From Cladorrhinum sp. PSN259 (taxonomy: Eukaryota; Ascomycota; Sordariomycetes; Sordariales; Podosporaceae), in NCBI GenBank assembly GCA_033725935.1, contig MU867100.1:1-64000 (forward strand): 64,000 bases of DNA, written 5' to 3'. Positions 47,668 through 57,627 of the stretch are shown piece after piece (position 1 is the first letter of the stretch; each line of letters opens with the position of its first letter). The notes under the pieces are model-generated. The model made no database searches. It saw only the letters and a program-made list of their open reading frames with translations, and was not told the DNA's origin. A program made the translations under genes and the position numbers.

Positions 47668-48431
47668 GGTATTCGGAAGTCGACACGGCGGCAGCGTCGA
47701 CCTTGTCAAAGCAAGTGCCGGACTGGGGCACGCGCTGAGGAGGGTCCGCCGGACGCGATGTTTGGAGAGATGGTCGTCGAGAGGCGGTCGGTGCGCATGC
47801 AGCAGGGAGAGAAAGAGCCAAAACGACAGGCGATTCTGCAGTGCCGTTGTGGTGCGGTTCGGAGCGGTGCGGACGACTGCGATGTGTGGTGGAAGGGGGA
47901 AAAATGGTCGTCGGGAGTTGCTTGTCACAACATGAAACACAATCAACCAAAAGCCGACCAACCCTCAACGCAACACAACGGTGTTCCTCTGGGGGCAGTG
48001 GATTCGCAGCCTAGGGTGCAGGTCCGTAAAATGAAGACCAAATTTGACAGGACCCAGTGAGTTGGAACGGCCCTCTGGAATTGTTCTTTGTCTGAACTGC
48101 CCGTTCGTTTCACACGACTGGAGACTGCGCTGAACTGTACGGCGCGGCGGTGGCGGAGGCGGAGGATTGCTTTGGACCGGGACGGCAGCGGCACCCGTCA
48201 ACAAGCAGTTGGCACGAGTCAGGGCGTCAGGACAAAAAGTATTGTAGTATTGCGTAATATGTAACTGTTGGTTATATCACTGATCTGGTGCGCTTTGTGC
48301 GTTGTGCTTTGAGAACATTCAACATTGGCGTTTTGGTTGGTCGGTTTGTTTGTTGGCTGGTTAGTTGCCAGGCTGCCAGGTTGGAAGGGCAGGATTTGGA
48401 AATTTGGGATTTGAGGATTTGGGATATGGGA

Positions 48432-48452
48432 TTTTTTTTTTGGGGGGGGGGG
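48432..48452 (+). repeat. T10-G11 tract
   Basis: T run then G run, the same order as at 18019-18038 and 25479-25493. This one lies in a promoter-side spacer between two minus-strand genes. Confidence 0.85.
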
Positions 48453-49171
48453 TTGAATTGTTCTTCCAAGGCGCCCCTGACGACGGGATGGAACCTCGAT
48501 AGCTGGACCGAGATGGAGATTGGGTTGGTGCTGCACGCTGTAATTTCCCAGCGAGTCGCGCGCTACGGCAGGAACAGTTTGGCGGAAACGGACCCTCGGC
48601 AAGGGTGTCAGGTGCACAGGCCTCAGCGGCTCGAGATCGGAATTGCTTCACCTGAATAGGTGCTCCATTACAGTAAATTAGCACCAAGAACCAGCACGTG
48701 TATTACAATGGTACGCATGTAGTGTAAGCGCTATAAAGAGCAAGGCCCACTCTGAGATCTTGCCGCACCTCCCGCATGTCGTCTCATTGCCATGAGCTTA
48801 TATTCTGTAGACGTCGCCTTTGAGGCTCCGTGCTCCGGGTAAATGTCACGTTCGGTACAACTATCAAGCAAGGAATCAGTGTTCTAGAACCCACCGCCTT
48901 GCCGTGTCACCTTGGACCCGGTCACTATGGAACAAACAAAGGAAGGAAGCAAACAGCGTGACAGAAGACGTCGGGACATACCGCCGACCTTGATGGCCGT
49001 GGACTGACCCGGGCCCCAGGTAGGACATCCTCTCGAGTTGGCTGCCGTGTCATAAAATCGTAATGCTATGCTGATGGTATCTTTTTGCTTGCTTGATCGA
49101 GCGCCGACGGAGAATCCCAACCCAAATCCCAGACCTAAATCAATCCCTAATCCGAACTCAATCCCGATTTT

Positions 49172-49222
49172 GAAAAAAAAAAAGAAGAAAAAAAAGAAGA
49201 AGAAAAAAAAGAAGAAGAAAAA
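49172..49222 (+). repeat. 51-base purine tract (AAG-rich)
   Basis: Uninterrupted purines made of A runs and GAA units, 60 bases downstream of the SSU72 stop (SSU72 is minus strand, so its transcript would carry a pyrimidine tract here). Could form triplex-like structures. Confidence 0.8.
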
Positions 49223-49281
49223 CGTCTAACGCCCGCTTAGTTGTAAACATTGGTGATGGCCGAGAAAAATGTCAACGTGTA

Positions 49282-50116
49282 TCAAAACCAGGCAAGTGTC
49301 CAAGTAGCTGGAAGATTAGGCCATCTCTCTTGCCATTCACCCAACACCTCTGGAACGCGTTCGTCGAAGCCCTCTCTGCCGCTACCAGAGTCAAAGGCCG
49401 CAGCCCCAGTCTTCTCCCGTTCTTCCACGGCAAGTTTATTCAGTGAGTCGGCAAGGTCAACGATAGCCCTGCCTCCAACCGAAGCCTCTTCATGATTATC
49501 CTTAATGTCTATGTTGATGACATGGACAGCCCGGTTCAGTGGGGAGCCTCGATTAAGGAGATCATCAATTACTGCGTCCCAGCAACGTTCCTCGCAAGTG
49601 ATGACTACGTCGGCCACGCCCGCCTCCATACCTTCACTGCCCTTATCAGTTTGCTGTTTGGTTCTGGGCATCCCAATCTGCCAGTCCTGCCAACGCTCCG
49701 GGCCCCATTTGATATTGCGATTCCGACCAAGCATGTTAAGCAGCCCGTTCGCGCGATACAGCCGAGGATCCTTGGCATCCAATTCACGATAAATGCTATC
49801 ATACGATGTCTCGTTGAATTTGTAGACGTTGGGCTGTTGAATAGTAGGCCCAGGTAGACGAACAAGAGAGCCTGTTCCAAATGAAATGACTGGATAGTTG
49901 GCAAGAGCAAGGCGTAAATGGCCTTCCATTGATCTAGAGGGTGTCAATTTTGCATCAAGAAGTACTTATACTTACCACGTGGTCCATGTGACATGCTTAC
50001 CTGTTCTGGTTACTGGCACAGACTGTACAGAACTTTAGCTTGTACCCGCCAGGATCCTCGCGATGACCATTCTGAGGTGGTGTGGCCGAGCTCGCCTCTC
50101 CATTTGTGACTTCCAT
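49282..50116 (-). CDS. SSU72: RNA polymerase II CTD phosphatase Ssu72
   Basis: Dephosphorylates Ser5 and Ser7 of the polymerase II C-terminal domain and is part of the cleavage and polyadenylation factor. CDS is complement of 49282-49933 and 50001-50116 (255 residues). The catalytic signature CASNQNR is at residues 33-39, a CX5R with nucleophile Cys33, near the N-terminus as in all Ssu72. The 67-base intron splits the Arg39 codon, between the second and third base. Later motifs FGTGSLVRLPGP, PNVYKF and VVITCEERCWDAVIDDL (catalytic Asp region) are present. About 20 residues longer at the N-terminus than yeast Ssu72. Nuclear by family knowledge. Confidence 0.94.
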
Positions 50117-51785
50117 GACGGATATGATGCGAATGGTCGAGCAGATGATAGATCAGTTGCCTACTGCCGTTGAACCACTGTTACTAAACGTGTTAGCCGA
50201 ATGAAGACGAGTGTAAATGGTCAATAAACTCGACAAGAGGCCTCCTCTAGTATCAGAAAAAAGCGTAATTTAAAGGTTGTCATCAACGGTTGCGAAAGCA
50301 GATCTAAGACAGCTCCAATAAAGAGTTCATCATGATGGAAGGTAACAAAAAGCATATGAGGGGCTGGTTTACCTTTGAGAAGCCCCCTTATATTCTCATT
50401 ATCTCTGTAAAATCAATTAAGCTTTTTTTATGTTCAAGAGTGTGTTTGGATATATCCGGGTGTTTTGCCCAGATCAAAGGGATCGGAACTGGGAGGAAAT
50501 GGCAGTTGCAAGAATTGAGTTGAATTGATGAAGCTTGGAACCGAGTGCGAAAGTTTGTTGAGATGGCTTGCCTCGGGAGTGGGGCCACACAACAACAGCA
50601 ATGCAATTTACTGCCGCGAGTTACCGCTTTTCTCGGATCCCGTCCGATCTTTTTGGAGCATTCCATCGCATGTTTCAACTCCTGACAAAAAAGGACTCGG
50701 GAACTGTGTGGCCTGTGCGTTTTCCTTGCAGTTCGCTTACCCCTCTGTCTTGTTTGTTGAGAAACAACGAAACAACAAGCAAGCATGCAAGCCTAATTTT
50801 AGGGACTGGACACTTTGTGGCACTCGCTCAGTTTTCACATCTTTATACTTGCATTGCAGTTGTACACGTCTGTCGATAGCGCTTAGAGCGTGGAGATTGA
50901 TGTTTGGACTTATTTGGCCCCCAGCGCTCTCTCTCTCCTCCCCTCTCAGGTCTCAATTCGCCATCTGAGAGCCCAGACCAGCAAGAGCGGTGATTCGAGG
51001 GAGGAACTCGCATCCTGGCTGCAGCGCGCTTAACTCACTGACGCTACTGGGCAGCCGCCCGACCTTTCCAGGTTTGACCTGCTGCTGCTGTGCTGGCTGC
51101 TCTCCGTCTATTCCCCTCCCCTTCCAGGTTGTCTGTCTGCCTGCCCTTGATTCTTTTCTCTCTTCTTTGACCAATGCACTTGCTAGAAGAGTGACTTGTT
51201 TCGAGAACATTGTGCTTTGCCGCGGCTGCCCCGACTCTGCGGTGCCGACGTTCCTAAAACTCAAGGCGCCGGGATTCCCGTCTGCTTTGGGAAGAACAGC
51301 CTCCTTGTTCTTCAAACCACAACCACACCCAACAATACCACAGTCAGGGATCTTGATCCCCACGCATCTCTGTGCTCTCTGCTCTTTTGCTTTCTGCTTT
51401 CAGCCCAGGCGGCAACACAATATCGAAGCGCTTTTCAAGACCGGCAACCGGCAACCGCCGCCAGACGTCGGTTTTTTTTTTTTCTGTCTTGGTTTATTTT
51501 CTCTCCCTTTTTTGCCTTGCAAAATCAACAGCAACAACGACGACAAGATCACGGGAAGGGGATATTTGAGAAAATAAATAGTAAAAAATAAACGGAGTCG
51601 CGGACCCCAGTTGAAACCCCCCGGCTTGATCTTGTCGACTCCTTGTCGAGGTGGACCGGTGCTTGGGGTCCCCACGCAGCTATTCGATTTGAGCGAATCG
51701 AGACGGCGCGAAAGGACGTCGTACCCCACCCGCGGGCACACTGCAATTCCTCGCGCTCGCGTGGGTTCTTAATCCTCGAGGGACC
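50117..51785. other. Divergent spacer of 1.7 kb between SSU72 and NBP2
   Basis: Promoters of both genes plus a pyrimidine-rich leader in front of the ATG at 51786. Several long open stretches (for example 50990-51577) are Pro/Ser/Phe-rich and not convincing. No RNA gene recognised. Confidence 0.5.
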
Positions 51786-53420
51786 ATGACGGCGATCATG
51801 TCGCCCGGATCGTCTCCAGCGACATCGCCGCCGCCCGCCATATCCTCTTCACCGGCTTCTGCGAATGCGAACGCGAACGTGGCACACCCCGCACTTCCTC
51901 CCCTCATAACCTCGCCGCCCGCTCGCAGGAGCCAACTGCCTCGTCCAATGTCGCACGCTTCGAAAAACCGCCTGTCGCAATACTCGACCACGAGCTCCAT
52001 ACCCTCGAGGTCACGCCCGCCCTCCCACATCTTCCCCATCTACCCTTCGAGTCTTCCCTATACCCTCGTGCGAGATTTTGCCTACCCAGCCAACCACCCT
52101 CTGCACTATGGCCCGCCCCCAGAGCCCTCTCGACCCCCGTCGGGCATGACCACGCCCATGAGCGAGCAGCGTCGCTTGTCCGACCCCCCGACCGCCTGGG
52201 ATAGCTCTTCCTGGGATAAGTACCCATGGAACAGCGGGAGCACTTCTTCCTATCATAATAATAGGCCAGCCGATCTGCCGTCGATCCACTTCGCTGATGG
52301 GCCGCCATGGAGCGAGGATGAAGACCTGCAGAGCCCTGTAGTAAGCTCTAGACACAGGAAGCACCACAAGACGTCTTCCGGTGGTGTATATGGGAGAAGT
52401 CGTGTTGCACGCGAGCAGATTATGCAATCTGAAGACTTCGGCCGTGAACGGGGGTTTTATATGGGCAGCACCGGGGACGGAAGTGAGCAGTACTACATCA
52501 ATCAAGGAACCGAGGCCAACGGCCCAGGCGGCGAATATGTTACCTATCCTGCGGATCAGGGACGGCACAATGCCGACAATAACGTTGCAAGTAACGAGGC
52601 AACCTACCAGCTCGTCAGTCAGGAGCCCAGGGGATATGTCGATCCAGGCGACTACGACTCGGATAACTCGAGCACCTGTTCGTCTCCAGGCTACCACAAC
52701 ATTGACCAATCTCGCTATTCACGGGATTATCAATTTACCATCACATCCCCCGATGAGGAAATGCACGGCAAAGCCGTGGCTTTGTTTGACTTTGAGCGTG
52801 AAAACGAGAACGAGCTACCTCTGGTAGAAGGCCAGATCATCTGGGTCTCGTATCGGCATGGCCAGGGCTGGCTCGTTGCGCAGGATCCCAAGACTCTGGA
52901 AAGTGGGCTTGTGCCCGAAGAATATGTACGACTCCTCCGTGATATTGAGGGAGGCATGACCAGCTTGACTGGGCAGCTGGACGCCAGCCCATCCAGCCCG
53001 AGTAATCCAAATGAACTGGGCACGCCGACACAAACAGACCACCAGCTCCCGCTATCCCCTGCGACCACAGCGGGCAGCAGCTCAACGGTGACGACAACAG
53101 GTACGACAACGTCGGCAACAGCAACGAACGGCTATCACCAACCGATAGTATCAACATTCAGCACGAGCAGCAAGGATCTCGATCCTTACCCGCAGCATTT
53201 GCTTGGTTCGCAGGTGGGCCAACCGCCACCACAGGTGGTTCACTATCACGGACAGAGAGGCGGCAGTCAAGCAAACACGCCTACGTTGCTCTTTCATTCG
53301 GAATTTGGCGGCTTGCGGAGAGGGAGCCATGATGCCGCAGGGCTTCCCAAGAAGGACGACGAAGGATTAGAGACGCTGCCAGATGCCAGGATGGAGAGCG
53401 TGAAGAGGGCGTCGAGGTGA
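51786..53420 (+). CDS. NBP2: SH3 adaptor protein of the Nbp2/Skb5 family
   Basis: In yeast Nbp2 bridges the phosphatase Ptc1 to MAP kinase modules. Single exon, 544 residues. N-terminal 300 residues are low complexity, rich in Ser, Pro, Tyr and Asn. A single SH3 domain occupies about residues 327-386: KAVALFDFERENENEL, then EGQIIWVSYRHGQGWLVA, then SGLVPEEYVRLL. The HGQGWLVA and LVPEEYV segments are characteristic of Nbp2 and Skb5 rather than of other SH3 domains. The C-terminus is Ser/Thr/Gln-rich with PPPQVVHYHGQR. The ATG has a good context and there is no upstream in-frame alternative with a protein-like extension. Confidence 0.85.
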   Translation: MTAIMSPGSSPATSPPPAISSSPASANANANVAHPALPPLITSPPARRSQLPRPMSHASKNRLSQYSTTSSIPSRSRPPSHIFPIYPSSLPYTLVRDFAYPANHPLHYGPPPEPSRPPSGMTTPMSEQRRLSDPPTAWDSSSWDKYPWNSGSTSSYHNNRPADLPSIHFADGPPWSEDEDLQSPVVSSRHRKHHKTSSGGVYGRSRVAREQIMQSEDFGRERGFYMGSTGDGSEQYYINQGTEANGPGGEYVTYPADQGRHNADNNVASNEATYQLVSQEPRGYVDPGDYDSDNSSTCSSPGYHNIDQSRYSRDYQFTITSPDEEMHGKAVALFDFERENENELPLVEGQIIWVSYRHGQGWLVAQDPKTLESGLVPEEYVRLLRDIEGGMTSLTGQLDASPSSPSNPNELGTPTQTDHQLPLSPATTAGSSSTVTTTGTTTSATATNGYHQPIVSTFSTSSKDLDPYPQHLLGSQVGQPPPQVVHYHGQRGGSQANTPTLLFHSEFGGLRRGSHDAAGLPKKDDEGLETLPDARMESVKRASR

Positions 53421-54181
53421 TCAAGCGGGAAGTCAGTGACAGAAAGGGAAGAGGGGGAGAGGGAGAAAAGACGGCGAACCCTTATTATAAGAGGAATGAG
53501 AATTGAAGCCATTTATGTACTAATATTCAGCCACGGGCCTGGCCGCAAGCAGGCAAAGGGAAGAAGACGAAGAAGTGGTTGGCAAAAAGGAGCGCTCGCT
53601 TTTTTGATTTTCTTTTCTGGCTTTGCTTTTTCTTTCTATCTCTTGGGGTTTTTTTTCTTCTACTTTTCAGTTATCTCGGACACGTTGATGTTGATGTTGA
53701 TGATCATGACGGGGAAATTCGACTTGGTTTTTTCATCTTTCTTTCCTGCCTCTCCGTCTTGCTGGGTTGTTGTTGACCTTGTGTGTTATTTCAACAAACA
53801 CTATGCATTTCAATCAGAGGAGAAGAGAGAGATGGGGAGGTGTTTCGGAGTTGGTGGCTACCTTATCCTACTATATGATATGTGATGGAAAGGAAATATA
53901 AATGACCTTTTTGGAGAGTTTCAACTGATATATGTAAATGATCTCCGATGCGCGACCGACCGATAGGTCCGGCTGTCAGGGCATCCGTTTTTTAGCGGAT
54001 CGGGATGACGTAAATTCCAGCCGAACTGCGCATCTTTTTGGCAGCATCTCAAGCAAAGCAGGCAAGATCCCGGAGCCGTGATTTGGCGCAATCGCATCAT
54101 CGGACGGGCCCTTTTTAAATTGCAACTGCTGTGTCACTCTCTTCTCTCCAATTGAACATACCCACGCAGCCCACTGAGACC
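53421..54181. other. Spacer between NBP2 and MCR1
   Basis: NBP2 3' region and MCR1 promoter. Just upstream of MCR1 there is a TTTTTAAAT element near 54113 and a CT-rich leader. No gene is seen. Confidence 0.5.
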
Positions 54182-55289
54182 ATGAGTCTTTTCATCGCAA
54201 GCCGCACTGCCCTCCGGGCCTCTGCCCCTCTCAAGAAGGTGAATTTCCCCTCATGTTTTAGTTTTTTGTCTGTCTGCCTTAGCTTCTGCAGACCGACGGA
54301 AGACTAACAAGCAATTGACATACGCACAGAGCTTCCAGCTGCGCAGCTATGCGACCGAGCCAACCCCTTCCTCGAGCAGCAACCTGAACAAATACCTCGC
54401 TGGCCTCGGCGCGGCCGCTGTGGGTGCAGGCGCATACTTCTATGCCGGTTCCAGCCCCGCGGCCAAGAAGGCCGAGGAGAAGGTCAAGCATGCCATTGCC
54501 GACAAGGTTGCGCCTTCAAAGGCCTTCAGCGGCGAGTGGCTCAGCCTCAAAATTGAGGAGGTAGAGCAGGTCAACCACAACTCCAAGCGTCTGCGCCTGA
54601 AGCTTCCGGAGGATAACCAAGTCTCCGGTCTGGAGGTTGCCAGCGCCGTCTTGACCAAGTTCAAGCCCTCAGAGGGCGAGAAGGCAGTCCTCCGTCCATA
54701 CACCCCCATCAGCGAGGAGGATGCCCAGGGCTACATTGACTTGCTCATCAAGAAGTACCCCAACGGACCCATGAGCACCCACCTTCACAGCCTTGCTCCC
54801 GGCCAGACTGTCGACGTCAAGGGCCCCCTCCCCAAGTATCCCTGGTCTCCCAACAAGCACGAGCACATCGCCCTCGTCGCCGGAGGTACCGGCATTACCC
54901 CCATGTACCAGCTCCTCCGCGCCATTTTCAAGAATCCCGAGGATAAGACCAAGGTGACTCTGGTCTTTGGTAACATCACCGAGGAGGATATCCTGCTCAA
55001 GAAGGAGTTGGCCCAGCTCGAAAACACCTACCCTCAGCGCTTCCGTGCCTTTTATGTCCTCGACAAGCCTCCAAAGTCGTGGGTTGGCGGTAGTGGCTAC
55101 ATCAACAAGGAGCTTCTCAAGACTGTCCTTCCGGAGCCCAAGAACGAGAACATCAAGGTGTTTGTTTGCGGCCCTCCCGGCATGATGGACTCCATTTCCG
55201 GAAACAAGAAGAGCCCCAAGGACCAGGGAGAGCTGAAGGGTGTCCTCAAGGAGCTTGGTTACAATTCTGAGCAGGTTTACAAGTTTTAA
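54182..55289 (+). CDS. MCR1: Mitochondrial NADH-cytochrome b5 reductase
   Basis: FAD flavoprotein of the outer membrane and intermembrane space; passes electrons from NADH to cytochrome b5 and related acceptors. CDS joins 54182-54238 and 54330-55289 (338 residues). Exon 1 encodes MSLFIASRTALRASAPLKK and the 91-base intron is phase 0. A single membrane anchor is at about residues 36-52 (YLAGLGAAAVGAGAYFYA), typical of Mcr1. The FAD-binding RPYTPIS is near residue 140, the NAD-binding GGTGITPMYQLL near 203, and CGPPGMM near 298; the C-terminus is the Val-Tyr-Lys-Phe end typical of the family. All conserved blocks are intact. Confidence 0.96.
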
Positions 55290-55483
55290 AGAACCCAAAA
55301 AGAGAACTTGTTTGGTGTCTTGTTGGTGTGTATTTAATAGACTTGGGCATTTACAAAAGCATGCGCGGGGTTCGGGTGTTGCTTTGAACCTTTTTAGAGC
55401 GACTTTAGCACTGCGAATGTAACTTTTGATACCAGACTTGAAGGGGGGAAAAAGAACCTAGAAAGAGAAAAGAAAGTCGTTTT
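55290..55483. other. Convergent spacer between MCR1 and the second Zn2Cys6 gene
   Basis: Two genes converge over 194 bases. No other feature is seen. Confidence 0.5.
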
Positions 55484-57627
55484 TCATTGGGTAGCACGCC
55501 ACGTCATGGCTATATTAACGTCGTGATGTTGTATCAAATCAAGGTATTCCTTTGCCAGCCGCCACTGCATGCTCGCCCGACTCATGCAGTGTCTCACGTC
55601 CTCGAGGGCCCCCCGCACGTCGCTGTCGCCGCTTTCTTTCCACAGCCAGTGAAGCGTCGCCATTACTCCGTATAAAGCATCCAAACACAGCGGGCTCAGA
55701 CGTCGCTGTTCTTGAGGAGGCACCAGTCTGTCAAGAATCTCTAGCGCAACTTCCCTGCCTCTGAATGCTACTTCTCTGAGCCCGTTCATGGCGCGGAGTT
55801 GCATTTCTCTGTGGTCTGCCGACTGAAGCGGCGGAGCATCCGGGCCCGCTGGACTTGGGCCCCAGTGTTGGTTCTCTGGCGTGCAGTAGACGTCGAAGAG
55901 GAGAATTAGGCCGGAGAGTGATAAAGTCAAGGCTGGCAGCAGGGAGAGAACGGGGTAGGGAGGAGTGTGGGCGTCGGCAGTGTTACCCAAGGTATTTGAG
56001 GAGGTGGTTGAAGAGGAGCCAGGTGTAGGCATCATTGAAGTTGGAGTAGGTAGGTTTGTCGGGTTCAGGATTGAAGGTGATGCCTGTAGCTCGGAGTGCG
56101 TGCGGGAGATTTCTTGTTGTATAGTTACAGTAAACGCCGCGAGTGTGTCGGCTATTCCTACGACTAGGGATAGATCGAAAGGTATGGGCTTATGATGCGT
56201 GTTGCCGTGGATTACCTTTCGAATGTAGGCCATCACTTTACTTACTTGCATTGCTGCTTGGCAGAGTCGAGCGAACGGGGCTTGCGCTTGGTTATCGGGA
56301 GCGTCCCGGGGTGAGCTGAGGGCGCGGGCAGGGTCGCCGTCGTTCTGGGCAAGGTGAGTCGGCGTCGTAGAAGGGAAATAGGGGATGCCACTTACCCATG
56401 CTTTATCGTCGACCGGAAGAATCAGATCTTCGGGTGGCTCCGGCATACAGAATCGCTTCTTGTTACCGAGAGAAACGTATCGGTCCAAGATGTAAACTGC
56501 CCACCAGACTCGGCGGCGTTCTTCACTCTCTGTCCACGTCGTCTGGTTTCATTCTCAGCCACCTGTCGATTCTAACCTGGTGTGGGATCAACAGAAGAGA
56601 TATAGAACTCACAACACTCCCAATCATCCTCGAACTCTCTTTGAAGCTAGGTACCCCCAGAATCTCAATATACCTCGCACAACCAGCTACGCTCATCCAA
56701 GCAGCAGGATACACAGCATGGCCAATTTCATAAAGAGAAACAAGCACCATGCCCTGCAACAGCTGTAGGCTAACACTTCCAGCTCCCTCCAGGAGACTCA
56801 AAAACCTCTTAGCAGCCTGGTATAATGTGTTGGCCGCGGCGCTCTCGACTCCCTCAACCGGCGTGCTCGACACCAACTTCATGGCCAGGAATAAAAAGGC
56901 CAGCTCCGGTCCGCCGTCCCACATGGCAAGCCCCAGATTCATCCTCTTTTGAGAAATAAAAGGAAACCACAAGTGCGGACCGGCAAAGAACTCGGTCGCC
57001 GCCTCCTGAACCGCGTTGGGACGGCTGAGTATCTCATACACATCAGGCGGGACGCTAACCGCGGGCTTGGGGATGGGTATGGACGCCCAGTTGAAGCAGT
57101 CAATGTCCAGAAAGATAGCTGTTGGAAAACGGGAGACGGAAGGTAGCCATGGAGTTGATGCTTCCGGCACGGATGTGGATGCAGATGCAGATGATGATGG
57201 TGCCAATTGAGGTTTAGGAGGGATCGGCGGAAGCGTGGTGAGTTGGTCAGTGTCATGCCGAGGTGGCGTTGCAGGAGATCGAAATACAGAGGCAGAGGAG
57301 GGTTCCAGCTCATGCTGTTCTATGGGATTGTTGAGACGATGCTCTAGCTCGTTCAAGCGAGCCTGAAGTATTGCTAGATCGTCTGCTGTAGGCGGTGGTA
57401 CGACGTCTCCCGCGTAATCACATTGCCTGTTCATTCGAGCACAGAGGCCACATATCGGTAGTGTTTTATCACATTTCCGTCTGTGAATATACCTGTCAGT
57501 TCTATAAAGCTCACTAACAACCCTCAGCAATGACATACTTCTGCTTACGACAGGCAACACAGGCTTGGATTGCCTTGGATGAGCTAGGTTGCGCTGGTCC
57601 CTCGCGCAGTAGAGCATACAGGGACAT
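55484..57627 (-). CDS. Zn2Cys6 fungal-specific transcription factor
   Basis: CDS is complement of 55484-56344, 56396-56542, 56613-57480 and 57539-57627 (654 residues). The zinc cluster has Cys at 23, 26, 33, 40, 43 and 50, the canonical Cx2Cx6Cx6Cx2Cx6C; the first intron splits the cluster inside a Lys codon. A short coiled coil (LAILQARLNELEHRL) follows. The fungal middle homology region begins near residue 150 and includes FAGPHLWFPFISQKRMNLGL and a EERRRVWWAVYILDRYVSLG segment rebuilt by splicing. The third intron is only 51 bases and in frame; removing it yields LPVDDKAWNDGDPARALSSP, the usual motif in this domain, whereas keeping it would insert 17 residues. No specific pathway can be assigned. 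Confidence 0.87.

Larger units (their letters stand above)
47668..49281. other. Spacer of 1.6 kb upstream of SPA2
   Basis: Promoter region of SPA2 and 3' side of SSU72. Contains a T10-G11 tract at 48432-48452 and a purine tract at 49172-49222. ORFs lack ATG starts or protein-like composition. Confidence 0.5.

Noticed and set aside
54669..55298. 209-residue ORF antisense to MCR1
   Set aside because: Antisense of a strongly conserved gene; the open frame follows from biased third positions in highly coding sequence.
55484..56488. Single 334-residue ORF as a separate gene
   Set aside because: It is the C-terminal part of the Zn2Cys6 regulator; splicing joins it to the zinc cluster upstream and removes the in-frame 51-base intron.
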